Source: an uncultured Eubacteriales bacterium (GTDB lineage Bacteria; Bacillota; Clostridia; Christensenellales; Borkfalkiaceae). From it: a stretch of DNA of 64,000 nt. A program made the translations under genes and the position numbers. How positions within the stretch are numbered: the first letter of the stretch is position 1; every line of letters begins with the position of its first letter. The stretch is taken from NCBI GenBank assembly GCA_905209085.1, contig CAJLRM010000003.1, positions 1-64,000 of the forward strand. The letters run 5' to 3'. The notes under the pieces are model-generated. The model made no database searches. It was not told where the DNA came from and saw nothing but the letters and a program-made list of their open reading frames with translations. Below are positions 41,512-49,519 of this stretch, piece after piece.

Positions 41512-42657
41512 ATGAAAATCGCAATTTTCGGAGGCTCGTTCGATCCGCCTCATATAGAACACGTGCGGCTGGCGCAAAGCGCCGTGAAAAGTCTGAAACT
41601 CGATACGCTTTTCATCATGCCCGCGCACACCCCGCCGCACAAAAAAGGCAAAGCGCTTTCTTCCGAAGAAGACCGCCTCGCGATGTGCCGCCTCGCTTTC
41701 AAAAAATGTCCGAAAGCGGAGGTAAGCGATTACGAAATTTCCCGCGGCGGAACAAGCTACACTTATCTCACCTGCCGTTATTTCAAAGAAGCCTATCCCG
41801 ACGCGGAGCTTTTCTTTTTGGTCGGCACGGATATGCTGAGGGATTTTCCCTCTTGGCGAAAGCCCGGGGAAATCCTCCAAACGGCTACTCTCGCGGTGTG
41901 CGCGAGGAGCGAGCAAACGGGCTGGGCGGAGCGGGAGGAAGCGTCCTTTTACGCCCGCTTCCAAAAAAAATTCGCCCTCGTCGATTATAACGGCAGGGAT
42001 ATTTCTTCCACCCGCGTCCGCGTCCTGGCGGCGGCGGGAGAAGATACGGCGCCGTTGACGGGGACGGACGTGGCGGCGTATATCGCGGAAAGGCGTTTAT
42101 ACGAAATTCCCTTTGCTCGGGAAGCGCTGGCGCTTGAAAAGCCGTCCAGGCGCGCGCACAGCGTTCGCGTGGCGCTGCTGGCCGCGGAGCGCGCCGCGGG
42201 GCTGCATATCGAGGAGAAGAGGGCGGCGACGGCGGCGCTCTTTCACGACTGCGCGAAGAATCTTCCGCCCGATTCCCCTTATTTAAAAGGGTTTGTGCCC
42301 CCGAGGGAAGTGCCTCCGCCCGTTCTGCATCAATACGCGGGCGCCTACGTTGCGCAGTACGCTTTCGGCGTTTCGGACGCGGAAGTGCTGGACGCCGTGC
42401 GCTATCACACCAGCGGCCGAAAAAATATGTCCGCGCTGGAAAAACTGATTTTTCTTTCGGATCTGCTGGAAAGCGGACGGGATTTCGAGGACGCGGACGC
42501 GCTGCGGCAATTGTTTTGGAAGGACAAAGACGACGTCGACGAGTGCCTGGAACAAGCGTTAAAATCGACCATAGAATTTTTAGAAAAGAGCGGGAAGGAA
42601 ATATATCCTCTGACTTTGGAGGCATATGAGTTCATAAAAAACAGTAAAGACGAATAG
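41512..42657 (+). CDS. nadD: Nicotinate-nucleotide adenylyltransferase fused to YqeK-type HD phosphohydrolase
   Basis: The N-terminal NadD domain (1-195) makes nicotinate adenine dinucleotide. It shows GGSFDPPHIEH (nucleotide-binding HxxH class), FFLVGTDMLRDFPSW and ISSTRVR. The C-terminal HD domain (about 205-381) carries HSVRVALLAAERAAG, FHDCAKNLP and YHTSGRKNM, as in YqeK, which symmetrically cleaves Np4A. These are separate adjacent genes in Bacillus; here they are one 381-residue protein, a fusion known in some Clostridia. The start is fixed by the canonical MKIAIFGGSF. rsfS follows, as in other Firmicutes, but after an unusual gap of 444 bases. Confidence 0.93.
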   Translation: MKIAIFGGSFDPPHIEHVRLAQSAVKSLKLDTLFIMPAHTPPHKKGKALSSEEDRLAMCRLAFKKCPKAEVSDYEISRGGTSYTYLTCRYFKEAYPDAELFFLVGTDMLRDFPSWRKPGEILQTATLAVCARSEQTGWAEREEASFYARFQKKFALVDYNGRDISSTRVRVLAAAGEDTAPLTGTDVAAYIAERRLYEIPFAREALALEKPSRRAHSVRVALLAAERAAGLHIEEKRAATAALFHDCAKNLPPDSPYLKGFVPPREVPPPVLHQYAGAYVAQYAFGVSDAEVLDAVRYHTSGRKNMSALEKLIFLSDLLESGRDFEDADALRQLFWKDKDDVDECLEQALKSTIEFLEKSGKEIYPLTLEAYEFIKNSKDE

Positions 42658-43101
42658 GACCCGGGCGAGATAAAAAATTCCTGCGATGATCCTTTTGCGA
42701 TTTCGGACTGCGCGGGGACAGGCGGTGATATGCCCGAACACCATTGAAAAGGGAAATCCAATCGCGTATGCGGAAAAACGTCCGCCGCAGGACGTCGAAA
42801 CGGGAGAAAAGCCCCGTAAAAGCGGCGAGGATTCGGAGAAAACGTGCGCGAGGCGAAAACGTTATCGATTACGCATATGTCGGAAACGACGCGTTTCTGT
42901 GCGCGCGTCCGCAAGCGGCAGACGAAGCCGGGAAAGACGGAAACGACGCGGGATTGATAGGCTAGTCGGAAAGCGTCGCAAAGAAATGCGGAAAATCAGG
43001 CGGGACAAGAGCGGGACGGCTTCCATCGGGCGGTCCGGTCGATAGAGAAGGATCGGGACAATCGGCATAAGTTCGCAAAAAATAAATCAAGGAGAAGAAT
43101 T
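42658..43101. other. 444-base gap between nadD-yqeK and rsfS
   Basis: Arginine-rich frames (42686-43045 plus) look like chance readings of GC-rich DNA without a ribosome site. A LytR-type gene often lies here in relatives. I see no clear remnant, promoter or hairpin. Confidence 0.4.
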
Positions 43102-43479
43102 ATGGCGGAAATTACGAGTAAAGAATTGGCAAAGGCGGCTTGCAAGGCGCTCAGCGACAGGCGAGGCAGGGATATCGTCACCATTTACGTGCGCGACAAA
43201 ACGGTGCTTTGCGACTATTTCGTTTTGGCGAGCGGCAGCAGCTCCACGCAGATCCGCGCGCTGGGAGAACACGTGGAGGAAAAAATCGCGGAGGAATACA
43301 ACGTCGAGCCGACCCGCACGGAAGGCGTACACGACGGCAGGTGGGCGGTCATCGATTACGGCGACGTCATCGTGCATATCTTCAACGACGAAACGAGGCT
43401 GTTTTATCATCTCGAAAGGCTCTGGGAAGACGGCGGAAATCTCGAAAAATACGTGGAAGAGGAGCCGGAAAACAAGTAA
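43102..43479 (+). CDS. rsfS: Ribosome silencing factor
   Basis: RsfS binds ribosomal protein uL14 and blocks subunit joining during nutrient limitation. The 125-residue product has the family core: LCDYFVLASGSSSTQIRALGEHVEEK, then GRWAVIDYGDVIVHIFNDETRLFYHLERLW. AAGGAGAA precedes the ATG. The link with nadD is conserved in Firmicutes and supports the call. Confidence 0.95.
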   Translation: MAEITSKELAKAACKALSDRRGRDIVTIYVRDKTVLCDYFVLASGSSSTQIRALGEHVEEKIAEEYNVEPTRTEGVHDGRWAVIDYGDVIVHIFNDETRLFYHLERLWEDGGNLEKYVEEEPENK

Positions 43480-43481
43480 GG

Positions 43482-43580
43482 GGACAAGAGCCGCTTTTTA
43501 AAGAGCTTTCTTAGATGACAAAAGGAGAACGCCGGGAAAGCGCCTTTTAAACGCGCTTAAAAATCGGACAAAAGGAGCGG
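43482..43580 (+). repeat. Degenerate repeat units between rsfS and the next gene
   Basis: GGACAAGAGCCGC (43482), GACAAAAGGAGAACGCC (43517) and GGACAAAAGGAGCGG (43566) start related units 35 and 49 bases apart. The first two continue with GCGCTTTT/TTTTTAAA-type tails. The last unit supplies the ribosome site of the following gene. Confidence 0.5.
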
Positions 43581-43583
43581 AAG

Positions 43584-44390
43584 ATGGGCAAAGAGGCGGC
43601 GGAAGCGCTGTTACGGAAGATCGCCGTTCGCTACACGGACATTTTAAAGGGGAATCTCGCGGGGATCTATGTCCACGGTTCTTTGGCGTTCGGGTGCTTT
43701 TGCTTTGAGCGGAGCGATATCGATTTTATCGTGGTGACAAAGAGAAAAATCCCCCTTCCGCTCAAATGCCGCCTCGTTCAGACCTTGCTGGATCTGACTC
43801 GGGAAGCGCCTGCGAAGGGCTTTGAAATGAGCGCGGTCTTATCCTCCTTCTGCAATCCTTTCGTCTATCCCACTCCCTTTGAAATTCATTATTCCGATGC
43901 CTATCGGGATGCCGCGAGGGAAAATTTACAGGCATATTGCCGCAAAATGCACGGGACGGACAAAGATCTCGCCGCCCATTTTACGGTCATCCATAAAACG
44001 GGATACGCGTTGACGGGCGCGCCGATAGAGGAAGTTTTCCGGGAGGTGCCTAGGCGGGCGTATCTCGACAGTATCCTGCGGGACATAGACGGGGCGGAAA
44101 GGGAGATTTTAAAGGACCCCGTCTATTTTCTTTTGAATATGTGCAGGGTAGCCGCATATGTGGAGGAAGGACTCGTTTTGTCCAAGAAGCGAGGCGGGGA
44201 ATGGGGGACGGAAAAGTTCCCCGCCTGCGCGTCGCTTTTTCGTATGGCTTTGAAGTCCTATCGCGGGGAAGAATGCGCGCCTTTCGACGAGCGGGAATTA
44301 AAGGCGTGCGCGTCGTTTCTGCTGGGACGGATAGGGGAGGGAAAGAAAAATTTGCGATCGCTTGGATCGTATAAAAATACGAAAAGATAA
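43584..44390 (+). CDS. Aminoglycoside nucleotidyltransferase-like protein (ANT(9)/AadA type, DUF4111)
   Basis: The 268-residue protein has an N-terminal nucleotidyltransferase domain with GIYVHGSLAFGCFCFERSDIDFIVV (GS...DxD, around 26-48). A C-terminal helical domain of the DUF4111 type follows (DPVYFLLNMCRVAAYVEEGLVLSKKRGGEW). This is the architecture of AadA and ANT(9), which adenylylate streptomycin or spectinomycin. The chromosomal context and the sequence divergence make resistance uncertain; it may be a housekeeping relative. AAAGGAG in the last repeat unit sets the start. No mobile element is near. Confidence 0.75.
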   Translation: MGKEAAEALLRKIAVRYTDILKGNLAGIYVHGSLAFGCFCFERSDIDFIVVTKRKIPLPLKCRLVQTLLDLTREAPAKGFEMSAVLSSFCNPFVYPTPFEIHYSDAYRDAARENLQAYCRKMHGTDKDLAAHFTVIHKTGYALTGAPIEEVFREVPRRAYLDSILRDIDGAEREILKDPVYFLLNMCRVAAYVEEGLVLSKKRGGEWGTEKFPACASLFRMALKSYRGEECAPFDERELKACASFLLGRIGEGKKNLRSLGSYKNTKR

Positions 44391-44479
44391 ATTTTTGTCG
44401 AAACGCGGCGGGAAAGATTCATAAAGGGCAAGGAAACGACAAAATTCTTAAAAAACTACTTTATTTTTCCGGAATAGGC

Positions 44480-44508
44480 TTGCTTTATTTTTGCAAAAGG
44501 TGTAATAT
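44480..44508 (+). promoter_or_regulatory. Possible promoter of the diguanylate cyclase gene
   Basis: TTGCTT (44480-44485), 17-base spacer, TAATAT (44503-44508), about 47 bases before the ATG. Both boxes are imperfect. Confidence 0.5.
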
Positions 44509-44554
44509 ATAAGACATCATAGAAGGACGGCAGCGAAAACGGAAGGAGGGAAAT

Positions 44555-45709
44555 ATGAAACCCAAGGTTTTTCGACGCATGGATTCGCAGGTGGCCGTTC
44601 TGTTGATTGCCATGCTATTCCTTTCCAATTTCTGCATATTTTTCGTGTGCTATCATATGTCCTATCAAAGTATGGTGCAGAGCCTTTCCGAACGCGTGAA
44701 TAATATCTGGGAATATTTGGACAGCGTCATTTCGCCCCTCGATTTCGATGAGATCAACGGCAGGGAGGATATGACGAATCCCGTCTACGTCGAAACGAAA
44801 GAGGCCCTGGAATCGGTGCGGCGCATTTCCAATCTCCGCTACGTTTACACCGCGAAACGCGGCGACGACGGCGTCCTCGTCTACGTGGTGGACGGTCTGC
44901 CCGAGTCTGCGGGCGACGATTTCCGCTATCCCGGCGACCCCATCGAGGAGGAGATCTGCGGAGAACTCGAAAAGGCGCTGGACGATAAGGTAGTCATGCC
45001 CTCCAAGATCCTGAAAACGGATTGGGGGAAAATATTTATCGCCTATTGCCCCGTTCACGACTCGAACGGACAGGTGATGGGCGCGCTGGGGATCGAAATT
45101 TCCGCCGAAACGGAATATGACGCCTTTTTTCATATGCGGATTTTCGCCCTCATTTTCTGCGCTTTGCTCTGCGTCGTATCTGCGGGAGTGTCGCTGCTCG
45201 TATTCAGGCGCATTTCCAATCCCCATTTTCACGATCTGGCGAATACGGACATTCTCACGGGACTGAAAAACCGCAACGCCTACCTCACGGATATACATAA
45301 TCTCGAAGCGCGGAAACTTTGCGAAAATTACGCCGTCATCGTCGTGGACCTGAATAATTTAAAGGGAGTGAACGACGGCTTCGGGCACGACGCGGGCGAC
45401 ATCTATCTCACGAAGGCGACGCGGGCGATCTGCGGCATAGAAAACGAAAGGATAGTGGCGTACCGCTACGGCGGGGACGAATTCGTCATTCTTCTGCGGG
45501 AGGCGGAGGAGTCGCTGGAAGCATACGAAGAAAAAATTACTCAAAATTTCCTCGTCTATCAGAAAGATTTTTCCGTACCCGTTTCTTTGGCGCTCGGCTC
45601 CGCAAAATTCGACGCCGCGCAGGATATGAGCCTTGCGGATACGCAGCGCCGTGCCGACCGTAAAATGTACGAGAACAAGCGAAAGCAGAAAAGCGTTTCC
45701 GAATCCTGA
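44555..45709 (+). CDS. Membrane-bound diguanylate cyclase (GGDEF)
   Basis: It makes cyclic di-GMP from two GTP. The 384-residue protein has a first membrane helix (about 12-32), an extracytoplasmic Cache-like sensor (about 33-190, with NLRYVYTAKRGDDGVLVYVVDG), a second helix (about 197-217) and a GGDEF domain. The GGDEF domain starts at DILTGLKNRNAY and has DLNNLKGVNDGFGHDAGD and the intact active site YRYGGDEFVIL. No EAL domain is attached and no RxxD inhibitory site is obvious before GGDEF. GGAGGGA precedes the ATG. It is the only c-di-GMP enzyme in the window and plausibly feeds the riboswitch at 11.5 kb. The external signal is unknown. Confidence 0.92.
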   Translation: MKPKVFRRMDSQVAVLLIAMLFLSNFCIFFVCYHMSYQSMVQSLSERVNNIWEYLDSVISPLDFDEINGREDMTNPVYVETKEALESVRRISNLRYVYTAKRGDDGVLVYVVDGLPESAGDDFRYPGDPIEEEICGELEKALDDKVVMPSKILKTDWGKIFIAYCPVHDSNGQVMGALGIEISAETEYDAFFHMRIFALIFCALLCVVSAGVSLLVFRRISNPHFHDLANTDILTGLKNRNAYLTDIHNLEARKLCENYAVIVVDLNNLKGVNDGFGHDAGDIYLTKATRAICGIENERIVAYRYGGDEFVILLREAEESLEAYEEKITQNFLVYQKDFSVPVSLALGSAKFDAAQDMSLADTQRRADRKMYENKRKQKSVSES

Positions 45710-45711
45710 AA

Positions 45712-45750
45712 AAAGCCCTGTCCCCTTCACATAGAGGGGGACAGGGCTTT
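45712..45750 (+). terminator. Intrinsic terminator of the GGDEF gene
   Basis: AAAGCCCTGTCCCC pairs with GGGGGACAGGGCTTT around a short loop, with A and T flanks, three bases after the stop. The following 290 bases up to 46041 hold no credible gene. Confidence 0.85.
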
Positions 45751-46041
45751 GGCCATTGGGGAAAGAACTCGTCAAACGCCGCGGGGAACGAAACGCCACG
45801 AAACGCGAAAAGGAAGGACAGCGCCGCTCTTTACAAGACGAAAAAGCAACGACGCGCTTTTGGAAAACGCAAAAACGGACAGGCAAACTGTCGGAAAAGA
45901 TAAAAAGGCGGAATCCCTTGTTTTTGCGCGGCGCAAAGTGGAGAAAACAGCCGACTCCCCGAAAAACGCCGGAATATATCGCCCGTTCGCCGTACAGGCG
46001 CCGTCGTTCTCACGAGAGAAAACGCGTTTGCGCCCGACGAG

Positions 46042-46380
46042 TCACTTGAATTTAATCTCCTTGGGAGGGGAATAGCTGTCGCGACTGCGTCGGCGTTTGC
46101 GCTCTACGATATAGTAGACGGGTTCGGGCGCGCTTCCGCTTCTCGGCGGAGCGCTCTCCTGTTTTTCCAAAGGAGGCTCCGCAGGCGCCTGCGGGCGCGG
46201 AGAAGATTCCCGTTCCCGAGAAGGGGAAAGGGATTTTTTATCCTCCGCGCTCTCGCCCTTGCGGTACTTCCAGCCGATTTTTGCGAGGCGAACGGTGTGC
46301 ACTCCCAAAAAGCACGCGACGAATAAAAATATTAACCAAAAAGCGCCGCTTGCGGACGCGCTCAACAAACAATTTCTCAT
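46042..46380 (-). CDS. Small membrane protein with proline/arginine-rich tail, unknown
   Basis: The 113-residue protein has one membrane helix near the N terminus (FWLIFLFVACFLGVHTVRLA, about 14-33). A basic juxtamembrane stretch (KIGWKYRKG) and a disordered Ser/Pro/Glu-rich tail follow, ending in basic residues. A longer frame upstream is open, but the ATG at 46380 begins the only protein-like part. A TATAAT lies six bases before it, so it too may be leaderless. It could be a divisome or scaffold accessory protein; this is a guess. Confidence 0.45.
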   Translation of the reverse strand: MRNCLLSASASGAFWLIFLFVACFLGVHTVRLAKIGWKYRKGESAEDKKSLSPSRERESSPRPQAPAEPPLEKQESAPPRSGSAPEPVYYIVERKRRRSRDSYSPPKEIKFK

Positions 46381-46461
46381 GCTTTCATTATACTTTCCGC
46401 GTACTGTCACAAATTGGCTGATTTTGGAATAAATTTGATTTTTCTGCCGCATACTTGAAGC

Positions 46462-47490
46462 ATGGAAAACACTGTGAACAGGTCGGGAAGCATCCCCAGT
46501 AAAAATTCGGGCATCGTCCTCTCTCCGTCGGAAGCGGAAGAGTATTGCGAATTCAAACGCCAAAAGCGTATCGCGGAAGTGGTGACGGCTTTGACGAAAT
46601 CGGAGCTTTACGCGGCGGGAAGGGATATTTTTCCCGCTGAAATAAAAAAGATCGCGGACAGCGCGAAGCGAGTGGGTTCGGCCGCCGTCCGCGTCAGTCC
46701 GATGTACGTCCCTTTCCTGCGCGGAGCGCTGCAAGGAAGCCCCTGCGCGGTCGATTGCGTCGTCGGCGGCACGGGGGAAACGACCGTCAAAGTCAAAGGC
46801 TACGAAGCCAAGCTGGCGATGCGCGGCGGGGCAAAGGAGATCACGCTCGTGCTGAGCTATTCCGCTCTGAAAAGCGGCAGAACGGGGGACACGAAACGGG
46901 AGATCAAGAAAGTGTGCCGTTCGGCGCGTCGGGCGCTCGTCAAGGTAGAGGCGGAAAAGACGCTCACCTATGCCGAAATCCTGCGCGTGGGAAGGTTTGC
47001 CGCCGATTGCGGGGCAAAGTATCTGACGGTGGAATTTTTCCCCGACTGCGGCCGTTTAAAGCGCGATCTGCACGATAGCTGTATGCTGGAAGTCACGGGC
47101 GTGGAAACGGCTGCGGATTATAAGGCGCTCGTCGCCGCCGGCGTCGAACGCATTGGCACCTCGCACGCCGAGGAAATCTATGCGGAACTGATGAAGGAAG
47201 CGGAGAACTGTTCCTTCGCGGTGCCCTTTGCAGAGCCGGTCACTGTTCTTCCCCAAAGCGGCGCGACGCCCCCGTCCGCGCCCGTCGCGCCCGTCGTTCC
47301 CGCGGCGAAAGAGGAAACGGCGGAAAAAACGGAGAGCGCCGCCCAAGAAGCGGAAAGAGAGAACGCGCAGACCTCAGCCGAAACGAAGGCGCCTCGGGAG
47401 GGCAAAGCGCACAAAGAGGAAAAGACAAAAGCGGAGCAGATGTCCGTGCTGAGCGATAAAAAAATGCTCGGCGGCACGCTGCTGAAATGA
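46462..47490 (+). CDS. DeoC-like TIM-barrel protein lacking the catalytic lysines
   Basis: Residues ~55-245 follow the order of deoxyribose-phosphate aldolase: AAVRVSPMYVPFLRGAL, VVGGTGETTVKVKGYEAKLAMRGGAKEITLVLS, ALKSG, RALVKVEAEKTLTYAEILR, GAKYLTVEFF, VAAGVERIGTSHA. The Schiff-base lysine normally in FVKTSTGF is replaced (YLTVEFFP), and the second lysine (KASGGIRT) is replaced by VTGVETA. It is therefore unlikely to be an aldolase. A 100-residue Ala/Lys/Glu-rich tail follows. No good ribosome site precedes the ATG. A terminator follows directly. A regulatory or structural role is possible. Confidence 0.6.
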   Translation: MENTVNRSGSIPSKNSGIVLSPSEAEEYCEFKRQKRIAEVVTALTKSELYAAGRDIFPAEIKKIADSAKRVGSAAVRVSPMYVPFLRGALQGSPCAVDCVVGGTGETTVKVKGYEAKLAMRGGAKEITLVLSYSALKSGRTGDTKREIKKVCRSARRALVKVEAEKTLTYAEILRVGRFAADCGAKYLTVEFFPDCGRLKRDLHDSCMLEVTGVETAADYKALVAAGVERIGTSHAEEIYAELMKEAENCSFAVPFAEPVTVLPQSGATPPSAPVAPVVPAAKEETAEKTESAAQEAERENAQTSAETKAPREGKAHKEEKTKAEQMSVLSDKKMLGGTLLK

Positions 47491-47516
47491 GAAAGGGAGT
47501 TTCCCTTTCTTTTTTA
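47490..47516 (+). terminator. Intrinsic terminator of the DeoC-like gene
   Basis: AGAAAGGGA-GTT-TCCCTTTCT followed by TTTTTA. The 5' arm starts at the last base of the stop codon. Confidence 0.8.
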
Positions 47517-47798
47517 TTGCCTTGCGAAACAAAGGCGGAAAGCGCGGTGAAAAGTTTTTCCACGGCAAAGCCGGCTGCATTTCAAGGGAAAGAGTTGTAA
47601 AGAGAGCCGAAGGGGAAAGGCGGGAAGAAGAATCGCCTTCCGCGGAAGGCGATCCGAGAATAACGCGCAGGGTAAAAGGCGGAAATTCTTTAAAACGGAA
47701 AATAACGCGAAAAAAGGAAGAGAAATTCATAGAAGGAATAAAAAATTCATATACTATACCGTATGGAAAACAATCGATATGAGAGGAAAAACGATCCT

Positions 47799-48500
47799 AT
47801 GAAAAAGGTGGGATTGATTTTATTCACCGTTGTAGCGTGCGCGTTTATAGCGGCGTTCGGAATGTGCATAAACGCCCTTTCCGTGCCCGTATTTGCCGTT
47901 ACAAGGCCGATGTGCGTCGTCCTTGACGCAGGACACGGGGGAATAGACGGCGGCGTTGTGGGGCGCGAAACGGGCGTCAAGGAGAGCGACGTCAATCTCG
48001 CCGTCACGATGAAACTGAAAACCGTTCTCGAAAGGGCGGGATTCGACGTCGTACTCACCCGCAAGACGGAGGCGGGATTGTACGGCGCGGCGACAAAGGG
48101 ATTTAAGCGGCGGGATATGTCCAAGCGCAAGGAAATCATCGAAGAGGCGAAGCCCATCGTCATGATCTCCGTCCATCAGAACTTTTATCCCACGCGCACT
48201 TCGCGCGGCGGGCAGGTGTTTTATCGTTCGGGCAACGAAAGCGGGCAAAAGCTCGCCGAGGGAATCCAAAAACAATTCAACGATCTGTACGGCGAACAGG
48301 GCGTCAGACAGCGCACCGCCGCGACGGGCGACTATTATATGCTCAAATGCACCGACTACACTTCCGTGATTGCGGAATGCGGATTTTTATCCAATTCCAA
48401 GGACGAGGCGCTGCTGGTGACGGAGGCGTTTCAAGAGAGCATCGCACAGGCGATCTACGCGGGACTTGCCGACTATCTGGCGGCGGTATCGGGCGCCTGA
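47799..48500 (+). CDS. cwlD: Spore-cortex N-acetylmuramoyl-L-alanine amidase
   Basis: CwlD removes peptide side chains during formation of muramic delta-lactam in the spore cortex. A signal-anchor (VGLILFTVVACAFIAAFGM) is followed by an amidase_3 domain with its zinc ligands: VLDAGHGGIDGG, the glutamate in VKESDVNL, and ISVHQNF. The catalytic glutamate is in VIAECGFLSN. The frame opens at 47763, but GAGAGGA at 47781-47787 supports ATG 47799, giving 233 residues, close to B. subtilis CwlD. It would be expressed in the mother cell or forespore. No sporulation promoter was confirmed. Confidence 0.88.
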   Translation: MKKVGLILFTVVACAFIAAFGMCINALSVPVFAVTRPMCVVLDAGHGGIDGGVVGRETGVKESDVNLAVTMKLKTVLERAGFDVVLTRKTEAGLYGAATKGFKRRDMSKRKEIIEEAKPIVMISVHQNFYPTRTSRGGQVFYRSGNESGQKLAEGIQKQFNDLYGEQGVRQRTAATGDYYMLKCTDYTSVIAECGFLSNSKDEALLVTEAFQESIAQAIYAGLADYLAAVSGA

Positions 48501-48510
48501 AATTTCACAA

Positions 48511-48561
48511 AAAAAGGCGCGGGGAATCCGATTTTTCGGAAACGCCGCGCCTCCTTTTTTA
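48511..48561 (+). terminator. Intrinsic terminator of cwlD
   Basis: GGCGCGG (48516) pairs with CCGCGCC (48545-48551), with an inner TCCGA/TCGGA stem, then CTTTTTT. Confidence 0.8.
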
Positions 48562-48708
48562 TCGGGCGGGAAAAAAGGGGGACGGGTATCCGCGGAAAAA
48601 ACATTTACTTTTGGAGGGCTTTGGGGCACAACAAAGCAAAAACCTCCGCCCGCGCCGATTATACAATAAAACAGTAAACTCTCCGTGTCGTCAAACGCCT
48701 GCAATCGC

Positions 48709-48737
48709 TTGTATTTTTCGATCGGATATGCTATAAT
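48709..48737 (+). promoter_or_regulatory. Promoter upstream of mrnC-rlmB-sigH
   Basis: TTGTAT (48709-48714), 17-base spacer, TATAAT (48732-48737), with TG just before the -10. Confidence 0.7.
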
Positions 48738-48744
48738 AAAGGGG

Positions 48745-49075
48745 ATAATACGGGGTACGAAGCATTTATCGATGTTTTCCCCTATATCAGACAGGGCTTG
48801 TCCCGAAGCGCGCGGAAGAGAAAATACGGGAAAGAGGGGCGTTCCCCGGCATTTTCGCATTGGATTCCCTCGTCGCCTGCTTAGGGGAGGTTCGGGGCGA
48901 AGCGGCGGAAAAGTGAATCGGTCGTCCGCGTTTTCGCGTTCTGTTCAGGGATAACGGCTATGTCGTGAGAAAAGACCCATGGGAAGGCGCTCAGGCATTC
49001 GTCCGTGTTTTTCCGCCCCCCCTTCAACCCCATAGCGTCAGTTATGGCATCCTATGTAAAAAACGGAGGAAAAGC
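48745..49075 (+). other. Long (~330-base) untranslated leader before mrnC
   Basis: GC-rich with several potential hairpins. There is no early ribosome site or family-like frame, and no known riboswitch core was recognised. It ends in CGGAGG for mrnC. It could be a structured leader or a separate small RNA. Confidence 0.4.
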
Positions 49076-49519
49076 GTGTTCGGATTAAACAGCGTCTTGT
49101 CCAAAGAGGAAGCAAAGCAGCTGAACCCCGTCGTTCTCGCGTTCGTGGGCGACGCCGTCTATTCCCTGTACGTGCGGGAAAAGCTCGTCTTTTCGAGCGG
49201 CGGCAAGGCGGCGGATTTTCAGCGCACCGCTTCCAAGGTCGTTTCCGCGCACGGGCAAAGCGAACTTTTGGAAAAGCTGCTTCCCCTTTTTACGGAAGAG
49301 GAAGCCGAGGTGTTCCGCCGCGGCCGCAACGCCAAAAAAGCGACGAAGAGCAAAAGCGCCTCCGTCGCGGAATACAACCGTTCCACGGGTTTCGAGGCGG
49401 TTCTCGGGTTTTTGTACGTCGCGGGAGAGCGCGGGCGCATCGACGAACTGCTGGGAACGGATACGGAGGACTCTTATAAAATCAACGCCGTGAGCGAAGG
49501 ATATAAGCCGGGTAAATAA
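49076..49519 (+). CDS. mrnC: Mini-ribonuclease III
   Basis: MrnC matures 23S rRNA ends in Firmicutes. It is an RNase III catalytic domain without the dsRNA-binding domain. The 147-residue protein shows LNPVVLAFVGDAVYSLYVRE (catalytic-domain signature), RRGRNAKKATKSKSASVAEYNRSTGFEAVLGFLYVAGE, and the acidic catalytic residues in these blocks. The frame is open from 48965, but CGGAGG before GTG 49076 and the family length fix the start. It is followed with no gap by rlmB and sigH, the conserved Firmicutes order. Confidence 0.92.
   Translation: MFGLNSVLSKEEAKQLNPVVLAFVGDAVYSLYVREKLVFSSGGKAADFQRTASKVVSAHGQSELLEKLLPLFTEEEAEVFRRGRNAKKATKSKSASVAEYNRSTGFEAVLGFLYVAGERGRIDELLGTDTEDSYKINAVSEGYKPGK

Noticed and set aside
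42686..43045. 119-codon arginine-rich frame between nadD-yqeK and rsfS
   Set aside because: Composition looks like an out-of-frame reading of GC-rich DNA. No ribosome site or domain.
43584..44390. Acquired aminoglycoside resistance gene
   Set aside because: Domain layout fits ANT(9)/AadA, but base composition matches the chromosome and no mobile element is adjacent; resistance cannot be claimed.
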